Shown here in pieces: positions 23,166-30,360 of a stretch of DNA of 64,000 bases. The stretch spans positions 1 to 64,000 of the forward strand of contig NZ_DATESC010000030.1 of assembly GCF_035271045.1 (NCBI RefSeq), read 5' to 3'. The stretch is from Marinospirillum sp035271045. GTDB taxonomy: Bacteria; Pseudomonadota; Gammaproteobacteria; Pseudomonadales; Halomonadaceae. Both the position numbers and the translations under genes were made by a program. Under the pieces are notes generated by a model. The model was not told where the DNA came from. It ran no database searches and was given only the letters and a program-made list of their open reading frames with translations. How positions within the stretch are numbered: position 1 is the first letter of the stretch; every line of letters begins with the position of its first letter.

Positions 23166-24509
23166 CTAACGACTATACCTACCCCTTGTTTGCACTCTGG
23201 ATAAAGCCTCAATATCGTCGTCAGACATAGCAGAAGATATTTTCGATAAAAAATACTCCAGCCTTTCATTTATTTTTATCCCTCGCTCTTCTTTTCTTCT
23301 TAGTATACCTTTACAACCAACGGGAGATATAAATAATCTATCATCAGGGTTAGTATCAATAATATTCTCTATATTTCCAATGACTGGAAATTCAGGAATC
23401 ACTGTCCCATTAATATTAACATTACCAAACAATGAATTCTGATTGTTATTTTTATTTATTAAAACTTCAAAAAATTTACTGGTATAATCCAAGCCATCTA
23501 AAGCATAGTTAGATAAATTATTTATTTTAACTATACTTTCTTTAGAATTAAATACTTCCTCTTCAATTCTTTTACCAATCCATTTAATAACAGGAACAGC
23601 CCACGAGTTCCCAACGGCCTGATACCTATTTGTACGCTTTGAATCTTCAATATTAGTATAACCATCTGGAAACCCCATTAACCTCTCACATTCCAAAGGG
23701 GTTAATCTTCTAATTTTTTTATCTTGTACAATAAATAAAGAACCGTTATAAGCAGCAGCATTGCCATTCCATTTAGTACCATAAGCAGAATATAAGCAAT
23801 CTGTATAACTACGAAAAACCTCTATCTCATAGCCATTTTTGTTGAAAATTAAATTATCCTTTTTATAATCTTTAACAGATTTAGGAAAACCATCAAAAAT
23901 AACATTTTCAGGATAAAAGTCTTTTCCACCAGCAACAACATACAGCCTTTTTCTTTGGTGCGGTAAGCCAAAATACTTAGCATCTAAAACTCGCCATGCT
24001 ACATTACGTTTTACTCCATGTATTATGCCAGCAGATGGCCATTTGTTTATTTTTATCTCAGTATTCAATCCAAGTAATAAAGATAAAAAACATCCGAAAG
24101 AGTTAGTCTTATCATTTAATATACCTTCAACATTTTCCCAAAGCATAATGGTTTTTTGTTTCCCATTAATTGATCTTACATTATCATTTTTTTCTATAAT
24201 ATCAACAAGTTTTAAAGTTAAATTACCTCTATCATCCTCTAAACCTTTTTTCCAGCCAGCAAGTGAAAATGCTTGGCAAGGTGTTCCCCCACAAATTAAA
24301 TCTGGCGCATCAATATTTTTTGAGGTAATTAAATCAGATAAATTGCACATATCTCCATAATTATGAATATTTGGATACTTTTCTTTTAGAAGTCTTGAAG
24401 GAAAATCAGCAATTTCAGAAAACCAAGCCATTTCATAGCTTAACTCATCAAATGCAACGGAAGCGGCTTCAATTCCCGAACAAATACTACCTACTGTTAT
24501 TTTTTTCAC
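23166..24509 (-). CDS. DNA (cytosine-5) methyltransferase of a type II R-M system
   Basis: A 447-residue C5 methyltransferase using S-adenosylmethionine. Motif I SICSGIEAASVAF (8-20), motif IV GGTPCQAFSLAG with catalytic Cys78, motif VI ENVEG, motif VIII QRKRLYVVA, motif IX RRLTPLECERLMGFPDGYT and motif X YQAVGNSWAVPVI. The target-recognition region between VIII and IX is short. About 127 residues follow motif X, ending with RLFISPVGCKGILRRKEERG, a tail I recall from phage-type enzymes. GTG 24509 is chosen because the fold starts there (KKITVG); an upstream TTG would add 15 unlikely residues. Very AT-rich compared with its neighbours. Divergent from the controller gene. Recognition site unknown. 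Confidence 0.9.
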   Translation of the reverse strand: MKKITVGSICSGIEAASVAFDELSYEMAWFSEIADFPSRLLKEKYPNIHNYGDMCNLSDLITSKNIDAPDLICGGTPCQAFSLAGWKKGLEDDRGNLTLKLVDIIEKNDNVRSINGKQKTIMLWENVEGILNDKTNSFGCFLSLLLGLNTEIKINKWPSAGIIHGVKRNVAWRVLDAKYFGLPHQRKRLYVVAGGKDFYPENVIFDGFPKSVKDYKKDNLIFNKNGYEIEVFRSYTDCLYSAYGTKWNGNAAAYNGSLFIVQDKKIRRLTPLECERLMGFPDGYTNIEDSKRTNRYQAVGNSWAVPVIKWIGKRIEEEVFNSKESIVKINNLSNYALDGLDYTSKFFEVLINKNNNQNSLFGNVNINGTVIPEFPVIGNIENIIDTNPDDRLFISPVGCKGILRRKEERGIKINERLEYFLSKISSAMSDDDIEALSRVQTRGRYSR

Positions 24510-24578
24510 TAAAAATACTAACCTATAACAATCAATAAAATCATAGAAAAACAAAAAAACTCTTAAAAGTCATAGCTA

Positions 24579-24613
24579 ATGTTACCGATAGTCCGTGGAC
24601 TGATAATCTACAT
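24579..24613. promoter_or_regulatory. C-protein operator (C-box)
   Basis: A 35-bp element bounded by ATGT and ACAT, with AGTCC-GT-GGACT at its centre (24590-24601), lies between the methyltransferase and controller genes. From memory it matches the 35-bp C.Esp1396I operator at about 26 of 35 positions with no gaps, including ATAGTCCGTG and both ends. It sits 40 bp before the controller start and near a TATAAC box (24622-24627). This is the expected place for autoactivation at low, and repression at high, controller level. Confidence 0.8.
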
Positions 24614-24653
24614 TTGAATAATATAACTACTTTAATACAATTTGGCAATAATA

Positions 24654-24887
24654 ATGGAAAAAAAAGAAATTTTAAATAAATTTGGATTAAGGCTAAGAGA
24701 AATAAGAACAATAAAAAACATAACTCAAGAATCTTTAGCTGATCGTTGCAAACTAGATAGAACATACATTTCTGGTTTAGAGCGAGGTATAAGAAACCCT
24801 AGCCTTGCATGTATATTTAGAGTTGCAAAAGGCTTAGACATTGAAGCTGAAGAGCTAATAAAAGGATTAAATTTAAAAAATGAATAA
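24654..24887 (+). CDS. Controller (C) protein, XRE-type regulator of the R-M system
   Basis: A 77-residue single-domain helix-turn-helix protein: FGLRLREIRTIKNITQESLA, then DRTYISGLERGIRNPS, the recognition pattern of C proteins such as C.PvuII and C.Esp1396I. Such dimers bind paired operators and delay endonuclease synthesis until the methyltransferase has protected host DNA. ATG 24654 is preferred; a TTG four codons earlier is in frame. No ribosome binding site is seen, which fits the leaderless or near-leaderless mRNAs of C genes. It overlaps the endonuclease gene by eight bases, so both are read from the same transcript. Confidence 0.88.
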   Translation: MEKKEILNKFGLRLREIRTIKNITQESLADRCKLDRTYISGLERGIRNPSLACIFRVAKGLDIEAEELIKGLNLKNE

Positions 24888-25773
24888 AAAAATAGAAATT
24901 GGTGAGATTTTTACTGTATCTAAAACAGAAAATAAATTTTTAGAAGTGACATTCAGTTATCCGAAAGGAATAATTTGGAGCGGATGCCTTCCTATTCATT
25001 ACTCTCCAATGTCTATCAATCTTAATGATAAAGAAATAGAGGAGCTATCACATCATGCATACGATGAATTATCGCCTGAAAAAATAGCTGGAAATATTTT
25101 AAAAACAAAAAAAAGATGGAGTAAAAATAATACATCTGAAACTTATAAAGTTTTTAAATCTCTTCTATCTGCTCAATGGGAATGTAGAACTTGTGGTGCC
25201 GGGAAAATCAATAATCAACCCGCTGCTCGTATTAGAGACATTAAAAAAAATGGATTTATTGTGGCTACAAAAAACAAATACTGTATAGAGTGTAAAAAGA
25301 AACAGTATCATGATATTTTATTAGTATTTGAAGTGAATTCAAAAATAAAAACCGAGTTCAGAAAACCTATATCAAACTTAACTAAAAAGAAAATATTTAG
25401 TGAGCTTAGTAAAAAAGATGTTTTTTTTAACTCTATTAGACCAGAAAATGAATTCATTATAGATCATAAATTCCCTAGTCAACGGTGGACTGAACCAGAA
25501 AGTGATAATGTTAATTTATCACCAGAATATATAAGAAATAAATTTCAACTCCTTACAAATCAAACAAATATGTTAAAATCAAGAGTTTGTGATGAATGCT
25601 TTAGAACAGCAATAAGACCCAGTTTTCTTGGTATAGATTGGTTTTATTCTGGAGACAAAGATTGGAAACCAAATAGCAATATTGGTAGTGGATGTTATGG
25701 CTGCCCTTGGTTTGATCTTGAAAAATGGAAAAAAGAAATCAATAAATTACTGGTTATAAAAAAACTGCCATGA
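24880..25773 (+). CDS. HNH-type restriction endonuclease
   Basis: A 297-residue protein that by position is the restriction enzyme of the system. Four CxxC pairs (C102/C105, C135/C138, C237/C240, C272/C275) suggest two zinc sites. The nuclease core is IIDHKFPSQRW (His196), then FQLLTNQTNMLKSRVCDEC, a beta-beta-alpha-metal (HNH) fold with Asn227 or Asn230 as the metal-side residue. I do not recognise a named isoschizomer family. It overlaps the controller gene at its start and arfB by four bases at its end (ATGA). AT-rich like the methyltransferase. The assignment as endonuclease rests on context plus the HNH motif. Confidence 0.8.
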   Translation: MNKKIEIGEIFTVSKTENKFLEVTFSYPKGIIWSGCLPIHYSPMSINLNDKEIEELSHHAYDELSPEKIAGNILKTKKRWSKNNTSETYKVFKSLLSAQWECRTCGAGKINNQPAARIRDIKKNGFIVATKNKYCIECKKKQYHDILLVFEVNSKIKTEFRKPISNLTKKKIFSELSKKDVFFNSIRPENEFIIDHKFPSQRWTEPESDNVNLSPEYIRNKFQLLTNQTNMLKSRVCDECFRTAIRPSFLGIDWFYSGDKDWKPNSNIGSGCYGCPWFDLEKWKKEINKLLVIKKLP

Positions 25774-26183
25774 TTTTTATCAGTAACACCCTTAGCTTAA
25801 ATGACGAAGAAGTAGACATTAGCGCGATACGCGCCCAAGGTGCGGGTGGGCAAAACGTTAATAAAGTTTCATCTGCCATTCATCTGCGTTTTGATATTAA
25901 AGCTTCAAGCCTTGACGACTTTCAAAAAGAACGCTTATTAGCCAGTAAAGACAGTCGCATGACTAAAGAAGGTGTACTGGTGATTAAGGCGCAGCAATTT
26001 CGTACCCAAGAGAAAAATAAATTAGCCGCAATCGAACGCTTGCAGCAGTTTATCTTAGAAGGCACTTACGTTAATAAAACCAGAAGACCGACCAAGCCCA
26101 GCAAAAATGCCCAGCACAAACGTACCGATCAAAAAACCCAGCGCGGCCAAACAAAAGTGTTGCGTGGTAAGGTTGATCTATAA
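25770..26183 (+). CDS. arfB: Peptidyl-tRNA hydrolase ArfB (ribosome rescue)
   Basis: A 137-residue ArfB (YaeJ) that frees ribosomes stalled on mRNA without a stop codon. The catalytic GGQ lies in IRAQGAGGQNVNKVSSAIHL (residues 20-39). The basic C-terminal tail (TRRPTKPSKNAQHKRTDQKT, then RGKVDL) enters the empty mRNA channel. Length and sequence are close to E. coli ArfB over the whole protein. Its ATG overlaps the TGA of the HNH endonuclease gene, which makes it the last gene of the restriction operon in physical terms. No separate promoter is evident between them, so expression may follow the controller promoter; an internal promoter inside the endonuclease gene is possible. Confidence 0.93.
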   Translation: MIFISNTLSLNDEEVDISAIRAQGAGGQNVNKVSSAIHLRFDIKASSLDDFQKERLLASKDSRMTKEGVLVIKAQQFRTQEKNKLAAIERLQQFILEGTYVNKTRRPTKPSKNAQHKRTDQKTQRGQTKVLRGKVDL

Positions 26184-26228
26184 CCCTTAGTTTATTTCCA
26201 ATTGAATGGTAGTTAAAAAGGCAACAAA

Positions 26229-26591
26229 ATGACCCAGCAAAACAACTTCTTATTTAATAATAAACCTTGGTGGTTAAAAGCAATTGCCTTGTTAATTCTT
26301 GGCATTTTACTAGGCCGCTGGCTTACAGCCGATGAAGGTTTTGCAGTCAAGTTTACCAATGCTGACCAACAACAAATCACCTCAATTAAGTTAGATTTTG
26401 GCAGCTCCAATAGCCAATCCAGCATTCAAACTTTTCGCTTAGCCCCACAAGAATCTAGGGTACTTTATTTAAACCACCCACTTGGCGCTGGGTTTAATGT
26501 ACTGATTACTTATGCCAACGGGCGGCAGCAAGAATTTTGTGTTTTAAAGGATAATAAAAAGCCAAGGCCAGAGTTAAAGCTTGAGCTTTAG
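26229..26591 (+). CDS. Small membrane-anchored protein of unknown function
   Basis: A 120-residue protein with a single N-terminal hydrophobic helix (WWLKAIALLILGILLGRWL, residues 14-32) and a C-terminal domain of about 85 residues rich in beta-type sequence (FAVKFTNADQQQITSIKLDF, LNHPLGAGFNVLITYANG, QEFCVLKD). It looks like a periplasmic domain tethered to the inner membrane. No family recognised. ATG 26229 stands 45 bp after arfB, with AAGGCAAC before it. Its end abuts the RND gene fragment at 26601, so it marks the undisturbed left border of the rearranged region. Confidence 0.6.
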   Translation: MTQQNNFLFNNKPWWLKAIALLILGILLGRWLTADEGFAVKFTNADQQQITSIKLDFGSSNSQSSIQTFRLAPQESRVLYLNHPLGAGFNVLITYANGRQQEFCVLKDNKKPRPELKLEL

Positions 26592-26600
26592 TTATTAAAA

Positions 26601-26847
26601 AAGCCAAAGATTAGTGATATCGCTAGGCCATTAAAGATGGGGTCATCTAGGATAAAGAAGCCACCGACCATAGCTACCACGGCGGTTAGAATAATCGGCT
26701 GATCCCTTACCGCACTGGCTTTAATCACTGCATCTTCCCAACAGGCACCTTCACGAATCGACTGGTTAATAAAGTCGACTAACAGTATCGAGTTACGCAC
26801 AATAATTCTCGCTAGGGCAATCATGCCGATCATAGTTAAAGTGGCGT
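26601..26847 (-). pseudogene. Fragment of an RND efflux pump gene
   Basis: About 80 codons matching the C-terminal part (transmembrane helix 11-12 region) of the intact RND gene at 30471-33674. The two copies share about 91% of bases over 26601-26833 versus 30556-30788. The fragment keeps ILLVDFINQSIREGACWEDA and GGFFILDDPIFNGLAIS but has no N-terminus and loses its true C-terminus. At 26823-26833 the sequence ATGCCGATCAT is followed by what comes after a second copy of that word 57 bp away in the intact gene, as after a slipped deletion. It then joins the ligase fragment at 26848. Not functional. Confidence 0.9.
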
Positions 26848-26995
26848 GACGCACCAAGCACTTATGGCTGAATATTTAGCTTGCATGATTGAGTTAGATT
26901 TTAAGTCCAATGAAACCATGTTCGCTGCTTTGCCTTTATACCATTCAGCACAAATACACGTATTTTTAATACCTGCCTTACTCTTAGGTACCACT
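26848..26995 (+). pseudogene. Fragment of an AMP-dependent acyl-CoA ligase gene
   Basis: A gap-free match of about 145 bp to the intact ligase gene at 37826-37970, roughly 78% identical. The translation keeps the frame (HQALMAEYLACMIELDF, then AALPLYHSAQIHVFLIPALL) with mostly conservative changes, so it came from a copy that was under selection before it was broken. It has neither start nor end of the gene. It is joined head to head with the RND fragment in the same orientation as in the intact cluster, with the roughly 7 kb between them missing. Confidence 0.88.
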
Positions 26996-27067
26996 GCACT
27001 ACAAAACCTGTAGCTGCCCTATTTTACATATTTGACATATATAGAATCCATGACTTACACTCATTTA

Positions 27068-27084
27068 AGTGATTATTAATCACT
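27068..27084. promoter_or_regulatory. Perfect 17-bp palindrome before the three-repeat protein
   Basis: AGTGATTATTAATCACT has two exact 8-bp arms around one base. It lies 43 bp before the start codon at 27127, between a possible TTGACA box (27037-27042 region) and a TATAAT (27103-27108). Its place and symmetry suggest a regulator binding site; no candidate regulator is adjacent. Confidence 0.45.
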
Positions 27085-27126
27085 AACCCTCCTCTAAACA
27101 AGTATAATATATATGAGGTAATAAGG

Positions 27127-28230
27127 ATGTTTGATATATTAAAACTATTGCTGCTAAGTAGCAGTTTACTTTTTTCCACTGCTTTATTGGCAGCTAACTA
27201 CCATCCGCAACAACTGGAACAATTGCGACAAGAAACCAAAACCAAGGGTGTGACCAGTGTTGTGGTGACACTACCCAGTGTTCTATCACTCAGCAATCTC
27301 AAAAAGGGTGCAATAAACAAACGGGCCACCTTGCAGCAAGAAGCCCAGCAACTGCGCATGGCTCTGGGTGAACAAGCCTGGAATGCTGGTTACCATGAAA
27401 ACGGCTTGGGTCAAGTGGCCTTGTACGTAACGGAAAAAGGGCTGGATATACTGGCAAAAACAGATCTGGCTTTAAAGTTTTCACTCGATACCAATCGCAA
27501 GGGCAGGTTCAAGGTTTATAGTCAGGATGGCAGCCTAGATGCCATTGAAGCTCAACTGGATCAAAAAGGCAGCGCCAGTGTAGAGGTTTTTCTAAATATT
27601 GAGACCTTTGAATATCGGCTGGGGCAAACCCGACAGGAAGACCAGTACCATTTTCTACCAGGTTACGAACAGCAGGTTGAGAAAACACTGCAATACCTGA
27701 TCGCAAAGCCCTTTACACGAGGTGCGTCAAGACTGAATAGTCAGCAGGCTCTGGAAAAAATCAAACCCTCAGTGATGGTCACCCTGGATCGTGAAGCCTT
27801 TTACGGACTCAGAGAGAGTGAACGGGTAAGAGCGATACGCCCGGTCGGTTATCAAGACCCACGTAAGGCACAATGGCCGCAAGAAGTGTTGGATGAAGCC
27901 CTGGCGCTGATGGACACTGAATACGCAGCGGTTGAAGTATTAATCAGCCTGCGTGGTGGAGAGTTTTTCTCACCATCCAGCGGTTATATGAGCCAGCTGG
28001 CCTGGGCAAGACAAAGTCAGGCTAACCAACTGGCGCTGCAAGAAATTCTTGCTGATGCATCAATCAGTGTAGATCAATTCCGGTTTTATGCTGATCATGG
28101 TTATATGTCTGGCAGGCTGAGTTTTGAACAACTGGTTAAGCTGTACAAAAATGCAGACAAACGCATTTTCAGTGTCATGCTGAACAAACCCATCGGCAGC
28201 ACTAGCCTAATTCAAAGCACTAACTTTTGA
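27127..28230 (+). CDS. Secreted protein with three subtilisin-propeptide-like repeats
   Basis: A 367-residue protein with a signal peptide (LKLLLLSSSLLFSTALLAA, cleavage near residue 23). No protease domain is present. It looks like three diverged copies of one module: residues about 30-125, 140-245 and 265-360. Each has a hydrophobic strand (SVVVTLP, VEVFLNI, VEVLISL), a helix with spaced alanines, a second strand (GQVALYVTEKGLDILAKT, KPSVMVTLDREAFYGLRES, SGRLSFEQLVKLYKNA) and a closing strand. That is the layout of peptidase inhibitor I9 domains, the propeptides of subtilases. A free protease inhibitor or chaperone role is possible but only inferred. It is 43 bp before an outer-membrane protein gene, probably one transcript. 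Confidence 0.6.
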   Translation: MFDILKLLLLSSSLLFSTALLAANYHPQQLEQLRQETKTKGVTSVVVTLPSVLSLSNLKKGAINKRATLQQEAQQLRMALGEQAWNAGYHENGLGQVALYVTEKGLDILAKTDLALKFSLDTNRKGRFKVYSQDGSLDAIEAQLDQKGSASVEVFLNIETFEYRLGQTRQEDQYHFLPGYEQQVEKTLQYLIAKPFTRGASRLNSQQALEKIKPSVMVTLDREAFYGLRESERVRAIRPVGYQDPRKAQWPQEVLDEALALMDTEYAAVEVLISLRGGEFFSPSSGYMSQLAWARQSQANQLALQEILADASISVDQFRFYADHGYMSGRLSFEQLVKLYKNADKRIFSVMLNKPIGSTSLIQSTNF

Positions 28231-28273
28231 TGCAGCTATGAATATTAAATCTATTATTTAATAAGGAAATATT

Positions 28274-28972
28274 ATGAAAACTTTTTTAAATAAAGCCGCG
28301 CCCCTGATAATAACAACTGTATCGGCTGTAATGCTACCCAGCTTGGTTCAGGCCAACTTTTATCTGGGATCGGGGTATGGGCAGGCAGAACACAGTTACA
28401 CCCCCAATATTCTTTACACCAGCAATCACTGTACTCTGAGCACAGAGCCAGAGCTATCAAATGGCAGTGCTATTTCTGAAGACAAGACGGGGCAGGCCTT
28501 TTTAATAGGTGGTTATCAATTCAACCCCTATTTATCGCTACAGTTGCGATACAGCAGTCTATCTGGATTGAAGAACAATATTACTGTTTATAAACCTTCG
28601 TCAGGTGCTTGCCAGCCAAGTGGTGACCTTACGATTGGCTTACCTGCATTCACCCCTGTAAAAGCTCAAACAGAGATTGATGCCAAATCCTTACTAATAA
28701 GAGTACGATTAGATTACCCACTAATGGATCAGTTTATTATTTCTGGCTTGATTGGGCATGGATATTTACTTCAAAAAAGTAAGATAACATTTATTGATAC
28801 CACCGCTGATCCATTAATAGATAAGACTTATGAAAATGGTTGGAATTATGGTGTTGGTACCCGTTATCTATTAACACCCAATTTTTCTATTGGTGCAGAG
28901 TGGATAAAAGAAAACCTAGGGTCAATTGACCTAGAATCCACTAATATAACACTAGAATATTATTTTAAATAA
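28274..28972 (+). CDS. Outer-membrane beta-barrel protein, OmpA/OprF-type barrel
   Basis: A 232-residue protein with a signal peptide (cleavage after VQA near residue 27, mature NFYLGSGYGQAEHSY). Alternating hydrophobic strands with aromatic ends follow, e.g. GQAFLIGGYQFNPYLSLQLRY and WNYGVGTRYLLTPNFSIGAEW. It ends in ITLEYYFK, a terminal aromatic strand as used by the BAM complex. Size fits an 8-stranded barrel without a peptidoglycan-binding domain. Two cysteines lie in loops (NHCTLS, GACQPS) and may form a disulfide. Start ATG 28274 has AAGGAA six bases upstream. It follows the three-repeat secreted protein, suggesting a shared envelope function; the actual role is unknown. Confidence 0.75.
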   Translation: MKTFLNKAAPLIITTVSAVMLPSLVQANFYLGSGYGQAEHSYTPNILYTSNHCTLSTEPELSNGSAISEDKTGQAFLIGGYQFNPYLSLQLRYSSLSGLKNNITVYKPSSGACQPSGDLTIGLPAFTPVKAQTEIDAKSLLIRVRLDYPLMDQFIISGLIGHGYLLQKSKITFIDTTADPLIDKTYENGWNYGVGTRYLLTPNFSIGAEWIKENLGSIDLESTNITLEYYFK

Positions 28973-29132
28973 GTTTTCAATAAATATAAACTTAACGATA
29001 TAGACATAAGACTATTTTACAGAAAAAATTAGAAGGACAAAATTTATTAAAAATAATTCATATCCATTAAAAAAACCCTGAATTTTGAACTGACCCCTGA
29101 AAGTTGGACACCCAATTTCTCAGGGGTTTTTC

Positions 29133-29651
29133 ATGTCTAAATTTAGTCCAGAGTTTAAACTGAACAGTGTGAAGCTGTATTTGCAAGAAAAAAGAAGCCT
29201 AAGCTTCTTTAAAGATACCTATGCGATTGATAGCGGTACACTTTTGTTTTGGTGCCAACGATTTAAGTGTCACGGGGCGCAAGCGTTCATAAAAAAACAT
29301 AGCAACTACAGTGCGCATTTTAAACTCGATGTGTTGAATTACATGGCTAAAAATAACCTTTCAAAACGTCAAACAGTCGCTTACTTTGATATAAGAGGTG
29401 GCACTGGCGTCGTGAGTCAGTGGCAACAGCTGTATAATAAGGGTGGTCTAGCAGCACTTGAACCCCGAAGAAAGAGACGCACCTCTATGATTAAAAAATC
29501 AACAACTTTAACAACAAGCCAGCCACTGACCGTAGAACAGCAGCTACGCCAAGAAAATGAATATTTAAAGACTGAGAATGCTTATTTAAAAAAGCTAGAC
29601 GACTTACTCTACCAAAAAGAGCAGTCACAAAAGAGTGTTATTCAACACTAA
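29133..29651 (+). CDS. IS150-like transposase OrfA
   Basis: A 172-residue OrfA of the IS3/IS150 group that binds the element ends. Two helix-turn-helix regions are visible (FSPEFKLNSVKLYLQEKR, and FKLDVLNYMAKNNLSKRQTV). A C-terminal leucine-zipper-like coiled coil follows (VEQQLRQENEYLKTENAYLKKLDDLL). Closest remembered relative is IS150 InsJ, with a similar length and the same LKKL end. The frameshift word A-AAA-AAG of IS150 is present in the LKK codons near 29600. In this copy a -1 shift there would run into a stop after about 20 codons, because the downstream gene is now in the other frame. Confidence 0.9.
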   Translation: MSKFSPEFKLNSVKLYLQEKRSLSFFKDTYAIDSGTLLFWCQRFKCHGAQAFIKKHSNYSAHFKLDVLNYMAKNNLSKRQTVAYFDIRGGTGVVSQWQQLYNKGGLAALEPRRKRRTSMIKKSTTLTTSQPLTVEQQLRQENEYLKTENAYLKKLDDLLYQKEQSQKSVIQH

Positions 29652-30360
29652 AATAAAAGCGATCTACCACCAACATAAAGGTCGGTATGGTTACCGCCGT
29701 ATTACGGCTGAATTACGCAACCTAGGCGAATGCATTAATCATAAGAAAGTACAGCGTCTGATGCAGCGGGTCGGTCTTAAATCCGTTGTTAGAGTCAAGA
29801 AGTACCATTCTTACCGTGGGCATGAGGGGCGCATTGCACCGAATGTATTGCAACGAGACTTTGAATCAGAACAACCCAATAAAAAATGGGTCACTGATAT
29901 TACTGAATTTAATGTGGCGGGTGAAAAGCTCTATTTGTCGCCGGTTATGGACTTGTTTAACCGAGAAGTTATTGCGTATGAAATGCAATCGAGACCTGTT
30001 CTATCTTTGGTTATTGCGATGATGAACCGTGCAAAAACCAAGTTAAAACCAAATGAAAAGCCAGTGGTTCACTCAGATCAAGGCTGGCATTACCAGCACC
30101 GTTCTTACCAAGCTTTATTAAAAGATAACAACCTTGTACAAAGCATGTCGCACAAGGGTAACTGCTTAGATAATGCGGCGATGGAGAGTTTTTTTGGATT
30201 ATTGAAGTCAGAATTATTTTATCTTCAAAAGTGGGAATCAGTTGATGCTCTAAAAAAAGCGATTGGTGAGTATATAAACTACTATAATTATGAACGCATT
30301 AAATTAAAGCTAAAAGGACTGAGTCCGATAAACTATCGAACCCAGTTCTTGGTTGCCTAG
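29635..30360 (+). CDS. IS150-like transposase OrfB (DDE), N-terminally shortened
   Basis: A 241-residue integrase-core protein with the DDE triad: Asp in KKWVTDITEF, Asp in VVHSDQGWHY and Glu in AAMESFFGLLKSE, plus the final YYNYERIKLKLKGLSPINYR signature. It aligns with IS150 InsK from the NTKIKAIYHQHKGRYGYRR stretch on, but lacks the preceding 40 or so residues containing the region LDELL and RSTFYYH. It opens with GTG 29635, overlapping OrfA by 17 bases in the +1 frame rather than the usual -1 frame. An internal deletion of about 100 bp not divisible by three would explain both points. The element may therefore be inactive. Confidence 0.85.
   Translation: MLFNTKIKAIYHQHKGRYGYRRITAELRNLGECINHKKVQRLMQRVGLKSVVRVKKYHSYRGHEGRIAPNVLQRDFESEQPNKKWVTDITEFNVAGEKLYLSPVMDLFNREVIAYEMQSRPVLSLVIAMMNRAKTKLKPNEKPVVHSDQGWHYQHRSYQALLKDNNLVQSMSHKGNCLDNAAMESFFGLLKSELFYLQKWESVDALKKAIGEYINYYNYERIKLKLKGLSPINYRTQFLVA

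Noticed and set aside
23087..23269. Minus-strand reading frame between DUF2868 and the methyltransferase as the missing DUF2868 N-terminus.
   Set aside because: Its sequence is AT-rich, overlaps the methyltransferase in another frame and shows none of the expected motifs.
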